64,000 bases of DNA from contig NZ_JABETK010000006.1 in NCBI RefSeq assembly GCF_013240295.1, forward strand, positions 124,001 to 188,000, in the 5' to 3' direction. The position numbers and the translations under genes were made by a program. Shown piece after piece: positions 26,943 through 36,831 of this stretch (position 1 is the first letter of the stretch; every line of letters starts with the position of its first letter). The DNA is from Neoaquamicrobium sediminum. GTDB lineage: Bacteria; Pseudomonadota; Alphaproteobacteria; Rhizobiales; Rhizobiaceae. The notes beneath the pieces are model-generated. The model saw nothing but the letters and a program-made list of their open reading frames with translations. It ran no database searches and was not told where the DNA came from.

Positions 26943-27825
26943 GGCGACGTCCTCCGCTGCCACCCGATGAAGCTCGACGGACCGCCATAGACCCGGTGGC
27001 GCTCTGGATCGATGACGAAGCCGAAGCGCCCGATGTTGTATTCGCCGGCCGGAACGAGGAAACGGCGTTCCTCGGTGCCCTCCCCGCGCCGGCCGCCGGG
27101 CGTCGCAACACATTCGACGAACCCCTTCTCGTGCTCAGAGGTGATCGCCGAGACCACGATCCAGTCCGCGGCGTGTTTTTCGAGGAAGGCTCGCTCGTCC
27201 TTCTTGCGGGATTCGCCGGGTTCGAGCACCGTTCCGGTGATCGCTTCCCAGGCGTCGGGATAGCTGTCCTTGATGGTGCGCTCGGCGCAGCGGCGCTCGA
27301 AGGACGTGAAGAGGTGCGGGAAGGTGAAGGCGACGATCGCCCAGTCCGCATCTTCTTCATAGGCGCCGCCACGGACGCGCAGCAGAGGGTGGACCTTGCG
27401 ATTGCGCTCGCCCGACAGCAGGAATCCACCATGACCGGCGGTCGAGTGGGCGACGACGCCCTCGGCATATATGGTCGCGCCCTGTGACGGGCCCCAGGGC
27501 GTATTGGCCGTCGAGCGGACGTCCTGGCGGCCAAGACCACGCAGCTCACGCTGGTTTTCGGCCTTTTCCGCGATTCTGGCGCGAAATGCGTCCTCGTCGG
27601 CGATATCTCCGGAGTTGCCGTAGAAGTCGTCGCGCCGCCACGCCTCCATCGGCCGGCGAAGGCGCCAGCCGGTGGCAAGGAAATAGCGTAAGTCGCGGCA
27701 TGGCACCATGGCGAATGCCGTGTCGCCGACCAGCGCCACCATGAGGCCGTCGGCGCTCTTTCCGAAAGAAACCTCCGGAAATCCGGCGTTGGCATCGATC
27801 GGGGGCGAGATGTATCGGTGCTCAT
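26939..27825 (-). CDS. DUF7007-like protein, apparent frameshift near the start
   Basis: The protein body reads GLMVALVGDTAFAMVPCRDL, then GATIYAEGVVAHSTAGHGGF, and ends PERHRVYGGPSSFIGWQRR. I associate it with DUF7007 proteins of alphaproteobacterial mobile elements, from memory. The N-terminus MSTDTSRP is in one frame and IDANAGFPEVSFGKSADGLM in another; one extra C in the run at 27801-27805 joins them. The ATG at 27825 overlaps the stop of the upstream gene as ATGA, which supports the joined form. About 295 residues; no active site visible. Confidence 0.75.
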
Positions 27826-28298
27826 GCCGCGTCCCTCCCCTCGATAGCGTCGGCCGCGGCCTCGGCCGCCGTCACGATGTCGATGACGGCATTGGGATAG
27901 CCGTGCCGGGAAAGCCACTCCTCGGCCGCCGCGCGATGCGTGGCAAGGTGAACGAGCTCGCCATAGTCGCCGGGCCGGTCGAACACACGGGCCGAGCCGA
28001 TGGGCGGACGTTCGATGATCGTGAACTGCAAGGCAGAGCGTAGCCCGAACGTGCGGCGGACGCGGATCGCGATACCGGACGCGGTGCCGTAGTCGGCCTC
28101 GTGGAGCGTGAAATTGGCCTCGGCGTCGAAGGCACCTCCCTCGCGGGCGCCCTGTTTGCGAATGAGCCGCCCCTGGCTGTTATTTTCCTTCCAGGCGGAG
28201 AGCTTCTTTCGGTGCCGGTCCGGTGGACGCGGGGCTCCGTCCGACCAGGCGATGATGGCCCCGATGGGGGCGGACTCGATGATCTTGTGCGCGGACAT
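27822..28298 (-). CDS. Hypothetical protein of 158 residues
   Basis: MSAHKIIESAPIGAIIAWSD, then RHRKKLSAWKENNSQGRLIR and FTIIERPPIGSARVFDRPGD. The C-terminal third is helical and alanine-rich (IDIVTAAEAAADAIEG). A ribosome-binding site TGGAGGA precedes the ATG at 28298. It is coupled to the DUF7007 gene downstream. The family is not recognised. Confidence 0.75.
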   Translation of the reverse strand: MSAHKIIESAPIGAIIAWSDGAPRPPDRHRKKLSAWKENNSQGRLIRKQGAREGGAFDAEANFTLHEADYGTASGIAIRVRRTFGLRSALQFTIIERPPIGSARVFDRPGDYGELVHLATHRAAAEEWLSRHGYPNAVIDIVTAAEAAADAIEGRDAA

Positions 28299-28332
28299 GA
28301 CGTCCTCCAGCAATTGCGGGTGGAAACGAAAG

Positions 28333-28356
28333 CGCCGCCGGGTCGCCCCGGCGGCG
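28333..28356 (-). terminator. Terminator of the ParB-domain gene
   Basis: CGCCGCCGGG pairs perfectly with CCCGGCGGCG around a four-base loop, and on the minus strand CTTTCGTTTCC follows. It lies 30 bases past the stop at 28386. Confidence 0.75.
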
Positions 28357-28385
28357 GGTAGTGGTCGGGATGATGGGGGCGCCCG

Positions 28386-30092
28386 CTATTCGGCCGCTTC
28401 GCGGAATCCCTCGTCCTCGCCATCGGCGGGCTGACCGGCGTCAGGAGCGACGATAGGCTCGTCCTCACGGGCCTCGGGCTTGTCGGTCACCGCATCGGCG
28501 GCCTGGTCCTTCACCACGACGGTGTTGGACGACAGCCAGTCGCGTAGCTTCTCAGCATCCGGCGCGAAGAGCGCGGCAGGATGCACGAAGCTGTTCGTGG
28601 TGAAATGCTTGGCGAGAGCGCAGCGCGTTTCGCGCACCGTCTTGCAAAGCGATACCGACGCTTCCTTGCACGCCGCTTCGATCACCGGGCGAGACAGACA
28701 CGACAGGAAATCGTCGGTGCCCATGTTGGGCAGGAAGCTGTCCGCTCCGATCGCCTCGCCGGCGATGCGGGCGACAATGCCGCTCCTGGTGGCGTTCTCC
28801 CGGCACGAGAGGACCTCGATGAGCGTGAGACGCGCGGCAACCCGCAACGTATCAATGTCGAACGCCAGGTCACCCTCGCCATTGAACAACATAGCCGCGA
28901 GACGGCCGAACCGCTGCCCGTAGCCATATTCGCCACCCGCACCGGAATCGACGCGCACATTCTGGCTGGCAAATGCAAGAACCAGCAATGCCATCAGCGT
29001 GTCGTCCTCGATCGGAGCCCGGCCGAGCGCGTCGTGCAACGCGTCGGTGCGGAAGTCACCGATCATCTTGACGCCGTTGCCGGTGATTTCCGGGCGGGGT
29101 CTGGAGACGACGGTTTCACCCGTGCCATGCTTTGCACCGGATTTGCTCTTCGCCTTCTTGGCCTCGGGCATCCGGTAGTGGACGGACTGGACCTTGCCAT
29201 CGCGGTCGATGTACATCGCCGTGTGGTCGGACTTCGACGGCTTGCCGTGGATGCGCTCCGCCTTCGGCGGGAGTACCGGTCCTCCCCACGTATTTGTCTC
29301 GACGATGATGCCGCGCTTCGGCAAATGGTTGGCCATCCATTCCTGCTGAGCACCGAGATAGGCTTCGGCATTCGTGGTATAGCGGCCATCCTCGCCCTCC
29401 GGCGCCCAAAGGTCGAGGGCCCATTCGATACCATAGGCTTGCGCAAGATCGTCGCCAAAGCTGGCATCCTTCGCATACATGCGCGTCTTGGTGAGCGCGG
29501 TCGCCACCCAGTGCCAATCGACCTTGGGATACGCCCTGGACGGCTTGTACTTCTTCCAGACCTCAGCCTGCTCGTCGAGCGGAGCGGCCGCGATCGTGCG
29601 AAGCTGATTGTCCTTGGGGGAGTCGCCCTTGGCGATCTGGTCGAGCATCGCGGGCAGGAGGCTCGCGAACAGACGGAGCTGCTTGACCACACGAACCTGT
29701 AGCGCAAGGGCGAGCGCGACCGCATCCTCGGTCCAGCCAAGCGCGATAAGGCGCTCGATCGCCCGCCACTGGTCAACGGGATTCAGCCCCTCGCGGACGA
29801 TGTTCTCGGCAAAGGAGCGCATGGCGCCGTTGTCGTTGTCGGCCTCGTCCTTGACCAGAATGTCGATCTCTTCGAGGCCCGCCTTGATCGCCAGTCTCGT
29901 TCGACGGTGGCCGGCATTGATGACGAAGCCGTTTCCGCCATTGGTCTGCGGAGCGACTTCTGGCGGAACGATAATGCCCAGGACCTTGATCGAGGCAAGC
30001 AACATCTTGTCGGCCTGCGGTGTGGACGGGGTCTGGCGCGAGCGGTCGGGATTGTCCACCAGCGCGCGCGGATCGATTTTCATGAGTCTCAT
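28386..30092 (-). CDS. ParB/RepB/Spo0J nuclease-domain protein
   Basis: The 568-residue protein begins MRLMKIDPRALVDNPDRSRQ and shows the ParB N-terminal motifs FVINAGHRRTRLAIKAGLEE and RSFAENIVREGLNPVDQWRA (box II), then a helical region with ALALQVRVVKQLRLFASLLP. The C-terminal half (from about residue 290) has no known domain and ends in an acidic tail. ParB-fold proteins are CTPases used in partition, or nucleases in some mobile elements. There is no parA beside it, so partition is unlikely; a DNA-silencing or establishment role is possible. The start at 30092 has the site AAAAGGAG. It stands alone between two terminators. Confidence 0.85.
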   Translation of the reverse strand: MRLMKIDPRALVDNPDRSRQTPSTPQADKMLLASIKVLGIIVPPEVAPQTNGGNGFVINAGHRRTRLAIKAGLEEIDILVKDEADNDNGAMRSFAENIVREGLNPVDQWRAIERLIALGWTEDAVALALALQVRVVKQLRLFASLLPAMLDQIAKGDSPKDNQLRTIAAAPLDEQAEVWKKYKPSRAYPKVDWHWVATALTKTRMYAKDASFGDDLAQAYGIEWALDLWAPEGEDGRYTTNAEAYLGAQQEWMANHLPKRGIIVETNTWGGPVLPPKAERIHGKPSKSDHTAMYIDRDGKVQSVHYRMPEAKKAKSKSGAKHGTGETVVSRPRPEITGNGVKMIGDFRTDALHDALGRAPIEDDTLMALLVLAFASQNVRVDSGAGGEYGYGQRFGRLAAMLFNGEGDLAFDIDTLRVAARLTLIEVLSCRENATRSGIVARIAGEAIGADSFLPNMGTDDFLSCLSRPVIEAACKEASVSLCKTVRETRCALAKHFTTNSFVHPAALFAPDAEKLRDWLSSNTVVVKDQAADAVTDKPEAREDEPIVAPDAGQPADGEDEGFREAAE

Positions 30093-30428
30093 GGATTGCT
30101 CCTTTTCGGGGATCTGGAAGCCGGCCCTTCGCCGGTCCCTTCTCGTCTTCATTCCGAAGACACCCCCGGACCCGCGGAGCGGGCGGGCCGGTGCAACTGC
30201 GGCCGAGCATCCCTGCCGGGCCGATCAAGCGGGGCTTTCAGCCCTGCGCGGAGCGACCGGCCGGGATCGCGAGCGGCGCGGTTGAGCGCCAGCGTCGGCG
30301 GTTCGTCCGATCTGCGAGCAAACCTCTCCCGTCTCCTTTCCTCCCTTCCATCCAGGTGCTCGGGCATGCGGTTGCGACATGAGATGAGCCAGCCACGCGC
30401 AATGGCGCGGCTGGCTCGACCGGCGGGA
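30093..30428 (-). promoter_or_regulatory. Leader of the ParB-domain gene and terminator of the upstream gene
   Basis: The hairpin CCGGC-CCTTC-GCCGG lies next to the ribosome-binding site, and ATCCCTGCCGG faces CCGGCCGGGAT further upstream. At 30386-30417 a 13-pair stem built on GAGCCAGCC/GGCTGGCTC lies just past the stop of the methyltransferase-helicase gene; it lacks a T run, so it may be a stabiliser rather than a classic terminator. No gene is seen. Confidence 0.5.
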
Positions 30429-33400
30429 TTAGGCTGCGATCGGCTCCGCCCTGCCCTCAACGTCGAGCGCCAACGCGTTCTCGATCGCGGCAAGCTGCCG
30501 GCGCTTATCGGCAAGGTCGCCTGCGAAGGCGAACTCGCTGCCGTCATCGCGGGCCTGGTAGGATGAAAGCCTGCGGCGCGCATCGGCGAGGCGCTGGCGA
30601 CAGCGCTCGCGCTCGCCCTCGAAATCGTCGAGCGCGTGCTCGATGCGGGAGACCGCGCCGAGCGGGGTGACCGTCACGTGAAGCTCTATCTCGTCGTCGG
30701 CGCCGGTGCGCAAGAGGGCGGTCGTATAGCGATAGCCGTCCTGCCCGAAACGCTTGCCGTCATATTCGAGCTCGAACCCGCCGATGGTCGCGATGACGGT
30801 TTCGCCCTCATGCCGGCGCTGTATCAGCGTCAGGATCTCCTTCATGAGCGCCCTGCCCGCGTCCTTGCGTTCCGCGAACGTCGCGTCCGCGACGGTCATG
30901 GCGAAGGCCTCGCCTGCGGTCGGAACCAGGCGCTCGATGTCCTGCCCGATATCGGCGATGCGCCGGGTCGAATATTCGATATCGCGTTCGGCATCGCGGA
31001 TCTGCCGCCGGACGGCGTGCCGATCGTCGATGTGAGCGGCGCGCAGCCGTTCGAGCCGTGCGATGTCGGCTTCGAGCCCCGCCTTCTGCATCAGGCGCTG
31101 GTCGCCCGACGCGATCGCCTTGGCCATCGCGAACTGGTTGGCCTGCCCCTCACCGAGGTCTTCGAGCCTCCGGATCGAGGTGTCCCCGGACAGCGCGGCG
31201 GCAATGAAGCGGGCCTTGCGCTCGTTGTTCTGCCACATGGTCGCATCGAGCGAACCTTCCGTGGCATAGGCGTAGATATCGACCTCGTCGTGCTGGTTGC
31301 CCTGGCGCACGATGCGGCCCTCGCGCTGCTCGATCTGGCTGGGCAGCCAGGGCACGTCGAGATGATGGAGCGCCTTGAGGCGCAGCTGGGCGTTGACGCC
31401 GGTGCCCATCGTCTCCGAGGATCCAAGGAGGAACCGCACCCTGCCCGCGCGCACGTCGCCGAACAGGCGTTGCTTGGCCTCTGTCTTCTTGTAATCCTGG
31501 ATGAAGGCGATCTCGGACGGAGGAACGCCGCGCCGGACCAGTTCGTCGCGGATCCAGCGATAGGCGGAGAAGCCCCGGGTCTTTTCGACGTTGATCGTGC
31601 CGAGATCGGAAAAGATCATCTGCGCGGCGCCGGGCAGCTCGTAGGGCTTGCCGTCAGCGCGCAGATAGGCGTTGCCCGCCGTCTCCTTCCAGATGCGGAA
31701 GGCATAGGCGACGAGGGTATTGAGCTTGTTGTCCGGCTCATTGTCATTGGCGGGATCGACCAGACGCAGGTCGATGGCGGCGTGCCTTCCATCGGTAATG
31801 ACCGAAAGCAGGATGTCGTCGCCCGGCGCGGGCGGCCGGTCGCGTTCCTCGATGGCCTTGATGCGGGCATCGAGCACCATCTGGTAGTGCCTGAAGGCCT
31901 CGGTCGGCCTGGAGGTTACGATCTGGCGCCGTCCGGTCGAGATCGCCGGCACCTTCACATACTGCCGCAAGTCTTCGGGCATCACGACGTCCGCAAAGCT
32001 GCGGAACATCGCGATGAGCTCGGGGACGTTCACGAAGCTCGCAAAGCGCGAGACCGGCTTGTACTTGCCCGAGGGCTGAAGTTCGAGTTCCGTCGTGGTG
32101 TCGCCGAAGGTCGACGCCCAGGCGTCGAACTCGTGCAGACCGCGTTCCATGAGGGCTGCGTGATCCATCAGCCGCTGGACGGTGAACATTTCGCCGAGCG
32201 TGTTGGTGATGGGCGTGCCCGAGGCGAGGATGAGCGCCCGGCCCGGGTTCTTCGTCTCGATGAAGCGGGATTTCACATAGAGGTCCCAGGCGCGCTGCGA
32301 GCCGTTCGGATCGATCCCCTTGAGCGTCGACATGTTGGTGGCGAACGAGAGCTTGCGGAACTCCTGGGCCTCGTCGACGATGATCTGGTCGATGCCGATC
32401 TCGGCGATGGTCAGGAGGTCGTCCTTGCGGGTCGAGAGCGCCTGCAGCCGTTCCTCGAGCCCCTCCTTGAGGCGTTCGAGGCGCTTGCGCGAGACGCGGT
32501 CCTCCTCATCGACCTCGAGCAGGAGCTTTTCGTAGAGTTCTAGCTCGTCGTGGATCATCTGCTGCTCGAAGGCGGATGGCACGCCGATGAACCTGAAGGC
32601 CGAATGGGTGATGATGATCGCATCCCAGTTCGCCGTCGCCGCGCGCGAGAGGAAGCGGGCGCGCTTGTCTTTGGTGAAGTTCGTCTCGTCGGCAACGAGA
32701 ATGCGCGCCATCGGATAGAGCGCCAGGAACTCGCGGGCGACCTGGGCGAGGCAGTGACCGGGGACGGTCAGCATCGCCTTGTTGACCAGCCCGAGGCGGC
32801 GCTGCTCCATGATGGCGGCCGAGAACGTCATCGTCTTGCCGGCGCCGACCGCGTGAGCGAGGTAGGTCGAGCCAGCTGCGATGATGCGCCAGATGCCGCG
32901 AAGCTGGTGCCCATAAAGAGAAAAGGCGCCCGAGGCGCCTGGAAGCTTCAGATGCGAACCGTCGAAGGCTCGTGGGGCGATATTATTGAACCTGTCATTA
33001 TAGACTCTTGCGAGCCGGTCGGTGCGATCGGGGTCGGACCAGATCCAGCGCCCGAACGCCTCCTTGATCTTGAACAGCTTCTCCTTGGCGGCCTCGGTAT
33101 CGACGACATTGAGCACCCGCCTTTCGGTGGTGCCCTCCTTGATCGTATCGAAGATCTGCGGCACGCGGCTGTTGAGCGCATCGGCGAGCAGCTCGCCGGC
33201 GTGGCGGCGCTTGATCCCCCATTCTGAGGTGCCGGCGGCCGAAGTGCCGAGCTGGCGGGCGTCCACCGTCCATGAGGCGAGCTCGGGCATGTGGTGGATC
33301 TTGATGGCCGCCGCCATCGTCTCCTTGACGAAGGCGACGACATCGGCAGCGGGAATCCAGGGGGCGCCGAGACGGGCGGTAATGTCCGAGGGCTTAAGGT

Positions 33401-35525
33401 CGACGGGCTGCACCGCCGCGAGGGCCGCGACGTTGCGCTCGTATTCGGGATCGAGCGCAGCGGCCGCTTCGGCAGCCTTCAGCTTGTCGCGGACATGGCC
33501 GGAGAGATAGGCGTCGGCCATCTGCCAGGAACCGTCGGCGGGGTCGCGGAAGATGGCGCTGCCGAGCTCGGCGACGACATCGGCCGGGTCGCGATGCAGC
33601 AGCTCGGCGATATGGTCGAGATCGACGCGGCCGCGTTCGTTGAGCACCACGGCGAGCGCGTCGGCGGCGCTCGTGATCACGGGTGGCGCAGGCGGCGAGA
33701 TGACGCGCTCGGTGAAGACAGGTCCGGGTCTGGCGGTATCGGTCTCGAGGTCGTAGTCCTCGATCGAGGCCACAAGCCAGCAATCGGGATCGTCGAGGAA
33801 GGGCTGGAGATTGGGGCGCCGATGGCTCTCGCGCACCTCGCCGGTCTCCGGATCCTCGGTGAGCGAGACCGTGGTGTGGTTGATCGGGCCGAAATCGCGG
33901 ACAAAGCTCGACCAGGCGATGCGGAGCTTGACCTGAAGCTCCTTCCAGGGCTGGTCGAGCTCCTGGGCTTTGAGCACCGCGCGCACGGCGTCGCGGACCG
34001 GAATCAGCTTGGTGACGATCCGGACGTGCTTCTCCGATATCCCCTCGGCGCTGCGGCCCTTGCGGACGTTGATCTTGACGGATTCACCGTCGATCACCTG
34101 CATCAGGCCGAGCGCCTTGTCGAAAAAGAAGCTGCCCTCGCGCACATGCCGGTCGGGCGGCAGGTCGGCGAGCGCGGTCTCAGCGTCATCGTCGAGATCG
34201 GGATCGATCACGGTCGGCTCGCCGTCATAGCGTCCTTCGGGGAGGTGGGCGATGGCGGCCGTCAGCGCGGCGTCGAGCGTCTCGCCCGCGCGCGGGAGGC
34301 AGGTATAGGTCTCGCCGAACGGTCCCGAGGTCAGCGCGTGCGTGCCGAGCACGAAATCCGGATGCCGGGCGAACCAGCTATTGACGCGGATCGCGCCCTC
34401 GTCCTCGGCCGCCGGCAGCACCTCCTCGATGTCGAGCCAGGAGAGGTCGCCTTCGGGTTCGGCCACCTTGCGTTTGCGGAAGAACAGGATGTCGACAACG
34501 ACGTCGGTGCCGGCATCGGCGCGGAAGCTGCCTTGCGGAAGGCGGATGGCCGCGAGGAGGTCGGCGGATTTGGCGATATGCTCGCGCGCCGTGCCATCCG
34601 CCTTGTCCATCGTGCCCGTGCTGGTGACGAAGGCGGCGAACGCGCCGGGTTTCAGGAGATCGATGGAGCGCGCTAGAAAATAGTCGTGCAGGCGCAGCCC
34701 GACCGCGCGATAGGCCCGATCCGAGCGCACGGTGCGGTCCGAGAACGGCGGATTGCCGACCGCGAGGTCGAAGCTCGGCGGCAATTCGGTGCGCGCAAAA
34801 TCCCCGGTGACGATCCGTGCCCGCGGCTGCAACAGCCTGGCGATGCGCGCCGTGACCGGGTCGAGCTCGATGCCGGTGACATGGGACACGTCGCGCAGGG
34901 CCTCCGGCATCAGCGCCGCGAAGAGGCCTGTGCCGATCCCCGGTTCGAGGATACGGCCGCCGCGCCATCCGAGCCTTTCGAGGCCCGACCAGATCGCGCG
35001 AATGACCGGCTCGGGCGTGAAATGGGCGTACTGCGTGCAGCGGGCGAGCGAGGCATAGTCGGCCTCGCCAACGATATCCTCGAGGTCGGACCCGATCTCG
35101 TCCCAGCCCGGACGGAAGTCGATCTCGCCCGGGCGTCGGAAGACGCCATTGGCGAGCTCGGATGCGCCGAACCCGATGAATCGGATCAGCCGCTCCTGCT
35201 CGTCGCGGGTCGCCGGCCGGCTGGCGGCCTCGATATCGGCGGCGAGCCGGATCGCCGCGATGTTGTCGCGGGCGCGCTCCTTCCAGCCCTTCGCGAGCTT
35301 GCGGGCGGCGGGAAGAAAGAAGTTCGCTCCGCGCTTGAGAGCGCTGGCGGCAGGCGGCGGCGGCGCGCCGGGGATCGGCATGGCGGGCGCCGGGGTACAA
35401 GGATCGGGGTCATCGTCGGGGTCGTCATCGACGACATTGCCGAATGCGGTGACGCCGAGGCCGAGGCCCGAGGACAGGGCGGTGTTGCCGAAAAGGTCGA
35501 TGGTGAATGGATCTTCATGGGACAT
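30429..35525 (-). CDS. N6-adenine methyltransferase fused to an SNF2-type helicase (1698 residues)
   Basis: A single intact reading frame encodes two enzymes. Residues 160-290 form an adenine-N6 DNA methyltransferase with the AdoMet loop ILEPGIGTGLF (motif I) and the catalytic motif VGNPPFSD (motif IV, about 258-261). From about residue 850 comes an SF2/SNF2 helicase with Walker A AVGAGKTMT (about 892), IIVDEAQEF (about 1047), ALILASGTPITNTLGEM and the arginine-finger motif IEQREGRIVRQGNQ (about 1400). The C-terminus is helical with a coiled-coil part. Such fusions are found on plasmids and ICEs of many proteobacteria and probably methylate element DNA or remodel protein-DNA complexes to evade restriction; direct evidence is limited. 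No target-recognition domain is obvious. Its ribosome-binding site is AGAGGAG. Confidence 0.9.
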   Translation of the reverse strand: MSHEDPFTIDLFGNTALSSGLGLGVTAFGNVVDDDPDDDPDPCTPAPAMPIPGAPPPPAASALKRGANFFLPAARKLAKGWKERARDNIAAIRLAADIEAASRPATRDEQERLIRFIGFGASELANGVFRRPGEIDFRPGWDEIGSDLEDIVGEADYASLARCTQYAHFTPEPVIRAIWSGLERLGWRGGRILEPGIGTGLFAALMPEALRDVSHVTGIELDPVTARIARLLQPRARIVTGDFARTELPPSFDLAVGNPPFSDRTVRSDRAYRAVGLRLHDYFLARSIDLLKPGAFAAFVTSTGTMDKADGTAREHIAKSADLLAAIRLPQGSFRADAGTDVVVDILFFRKRKVAEPEGDLSWLDIEEVLPAAEDEGAIRVNSWFARHPDFVLGTHALTSGPFGETYTCLPRAGETLDAALTAAIAHLPEGRYDGEPTVIDPDLDDDAETALADLPPDRHVREGSFFFDKALGLMQVIDGESVKINVRKGRSAEGISEKHVRIVTKLIPVRDAVRAVLKAQELDQPWKELQVKLRIAWSSFVRDFGPINHTTVSLTEDPETGEVRESHRRPNLQPFLDDPDCWLVASIEDYDLETDTARPGPVFTERVISPPAPPVITSAADALAVVLNERGRVDLDHIAELLHRDPADVVAELGSAIFRDPADGSWQMADAYLSGHVRDKLKAAEAAAALDPEYERNVAALAAVQPVDLKPSDITARLGAPWIPAADVVAFVKETMAAAIKIHHMPELASWTVDARQLGTSAAGTSEWGIKRRHAGELLADALNSRVPQIFDTIKEGTTERRVLNVVDTEAAKEKLFKIKEAFGRWIWSDPDRTDRLARVYNDRFNNIAPRAFDGSHLKLPGASGAFSLYGHQLRGIWRIIAAGSTYLAHAVGAGKTMTFSAAIMEQRRLGLVNKAMLTVPGHCLAQVAREFLALYPMARILVADETNFTKDKRARFLSRAATANWDAIIITHSAFRFIGVPSAFEQQMIHDELELYEKLLLEVDEEDRVSRKRLERLKEGLEERLQALSTRKDDLLTIAEIGIDQIIVDEAQEFRKLSFATNMSTLKGIDPNGSQRAWDLYVKSRFIETKNPGRALILASGTPITNTLGEMFTVQRLMDHAALMERGLHEFDAWASTFGDTTTELELQPSGKYKPVSRFASFVNVPELIAMFRSFADVVMPEDLRQYVKVPAISTGRRQIVTSRPTEAFRHYQMVLDARIKAIEERDRPPAPGDDILLSVITDGRHAAIDLRLVDPANDNEPDNKLNTLVAYAFRIWKETAGNAYLRADGKPYELPGAAQMIFSDLGTINVEKTRGFSAYRWIRDELVRRGVPPSEIAFIQDYKKTEAKQRLFGDVRAGRVRFLLGSSETMGTGVNAQLRLKALHHLDVPWLPSQIEQREGRIVRQGNQHDEVDIYAYATEGSLDATMWQNNERKARFIAAALSGDTSIRRLEDLGEGQANQFAMAKAIASGDQRLMQKAGLEADIARLERLRAAHIDDRHAVRRQIRDAERDIEYSTRRIADIGQDIERLVPTAGEAFAMTVADATFAERKDAGRALMKEILTLIQRRHEGETVIATIGGFELEYDGKRFGQDGYRYTTALLRTGADDEIELHVTVTPLGAVSRIEHALDDFEGERERCRQRLADARRRLSSYQARDDGSEFAFAGDLADKRRQLAAIENALALDVEGRAEPIAA

Positions 35526-35611
35526 GGGATTTCTCCTCTGGTGCAGGCACGCGCTTTCGCGCGGCTGCCGGGGCGGGCGGCCGCGCGAGAGGCGTCTATG
35601 GGGATGAGGCG

Positions 35612-36009
35612 CTACCGGGTGATCAGCGAGAGCGTGATCGTGTCCTCGGTCAGCATGATGTTGAGATGGGTGGCGCCGAAGTTGCGGTCGAAATCGGGGA
35701 TCAGCCGCTCGGCCTCGATGAACTCGACGCCGTCGTCACCCCGAAATGGCGGCGCTTGTAGTCCCACCAGTCGGGATTGCCGACCGGGTGGCACTGCTCG
35801 GAATAAAGGACGAGCGGGCGGGCGCCTTCGGCGAGCTTGCCGTTGGAACAGAGATAGACGCCCTCGTCCCCGACCAGCCAGAGGCCGGGGCGCTCGCCCT
35901 CGCCGGGGCGGGTGCCGTAATAGGGATTGCGGAAGCCGCCATTGGCGGCTGCGTCGGCGATGCCGCGTGCGATGACCTTGCGCACGCCCGGTATGGGAAA
36001 GGTGAACAT
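35612..36009 (-). CDS. DUF3085 family protein, apparent frameshift
   Basis: The frame MFTFPIPGVRKVIARGIADA then GLWLVGDEGVYLCSNGKLAE and NPDWWDYKRRHFG matches the DUF3085 pattern '.LVGD.GVYL.SNG'. After HFG the reading frame is lost, and GDDGVEFIEAERLIPDF continues in another to a stop at 35612. One extra G in the run at 35739-35742 joins them into about 132 residues. The DUF3085 fold has no known function. It starts ten bases after the DUF1419 stop, so the two form a unit. Confidence 0.8.
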
Positions 36010-36019
36010 CGCTTTCGCC

Positions 36020-36625
36020 TCACGCCGCTTGCCGGTCGGGCAGGTGCCGCAGGTGGACCGGGAGCTTGGCCGCGATCTCGTCATCGGTCAGTTCGGCGAG
36101 AAGCTTGAGCGTCGTGCCGCCGCGCCGGCCGTAAACCAGGATGGTGCGCTGCCCGCGATATTCGGGAAGCCAGCGCTCGCCGGCATAGCCACGATATTCG
36201 TCATGGGTGGCGCTCCAGATATGCTCGAGGCGCTCCTCGCGAGTCATGGCCCGCACCGGCCAGGACTCGCGCTCGACGATGGCGTCGCGCATCTCGACCG
36301 GAGAACGGTCCTGCGCGAGATCGCAATAGGCGTGGAAGTAGCGCGGCCTGCCGTCGATCCTGAGCGTATAGAAGACGCTGGTGACCAAGCCGGTGAGGAA
36401 TTCGCGCATGGCGAACATCTCTCCGCGCATCCACAGCGGAGGCAGGATATCGAGCATGTAGTCGTGTTCGGGCCGTGCGATCTCGAACCACTCGCCGGCA
36501 TAGAGCGCCGCGCCGTCGGCAGCGCCGCGATCGGGACGCTGGGCGTGGCGGTCGAACAGTCGGAACATCTGCCGTCGATCGGCGATGCCCTGATGGATCT
36601 TGCGGATGGGAGGGGTCGGGGTCAT
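36020..36625 (-). CDS. DUF1419 family protein
   Basis: The 201-residue protein has the DUF1419 signature EWFEIARPEHDYMLDILPPL followed by WMRGEMFAMREFLTGLVTSV and YFHAYCDLAQDRS. The C-terminal part, GQRTILVYGRRGGTTLKLLA, ends in a basic tail. DUF1419 genes are widespread on rhizobial plasmids beside ardC and DUF3085, with no known function. A site AAAGGAG precedes the ATG at 36625, and the 41-base hairpin repeat at 36736-36776 lies upstream. Confidence 0.85.
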   Translation of the reverse strand: MTPTPPIRKIHQGIADRRQMFRLFDRHAQRPDRGAADGAALYAGEWFEIARPEHDYMLDILPPLWMRGEMFAMREFLTGLVTSVFYTLRIDGRPRYFHAYCDLAQDRSPVEMRDAIVERESWPVRAMTREERLEHIWSATHDEYRGYAGERWLPEYRGQRTILVYGRRGGTTLKLLAELTDDEIAAKLPVHLRHLPDRQAA

Positions 36626-36735
36626 GGGCGGGCTCCTTTGGCCTGGCGGGCCGGAGCGCGGCTCATCCCTTGCGGATCACCACCGTCTTCAGCCCTTCGT
36701 GACCCCACCCCGGGGCCGCCTCTCCGTCCGGGCGG

Positions 36736-36776
36736 GTCAAGGGCCGGCGGTAGCCGGGCGAAGCTTCACCCTTGAC
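36736..36776 (-). repeat. 41-base GTCAAGGG hairpin element, copy A
   Basis: GTCAAGGG (36736-36743) and CCCTTGAC (36769-36776) bracket a short GCCGGC...GCCGGGC stem and the palindrome GAAGCTTC. A second copy of the same length lies at 43518-43558. It stands in the leader of the DUF1419 gene, 111 bases before the start. Confidence 0.75.
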
Positions 36777-36831
36777 GCGGCCGGCGGGTATGCGGCACGC
36801 GCCTTCCCTCCTCCCCTTTTCTAGTCTCTCC

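Noticed and set aside
30636..32543. 635-residue open frame on the plus strand
   Set aside because: Antisense to the helicase part of the methyltransferase-helicase gene, with no recognisable motif.
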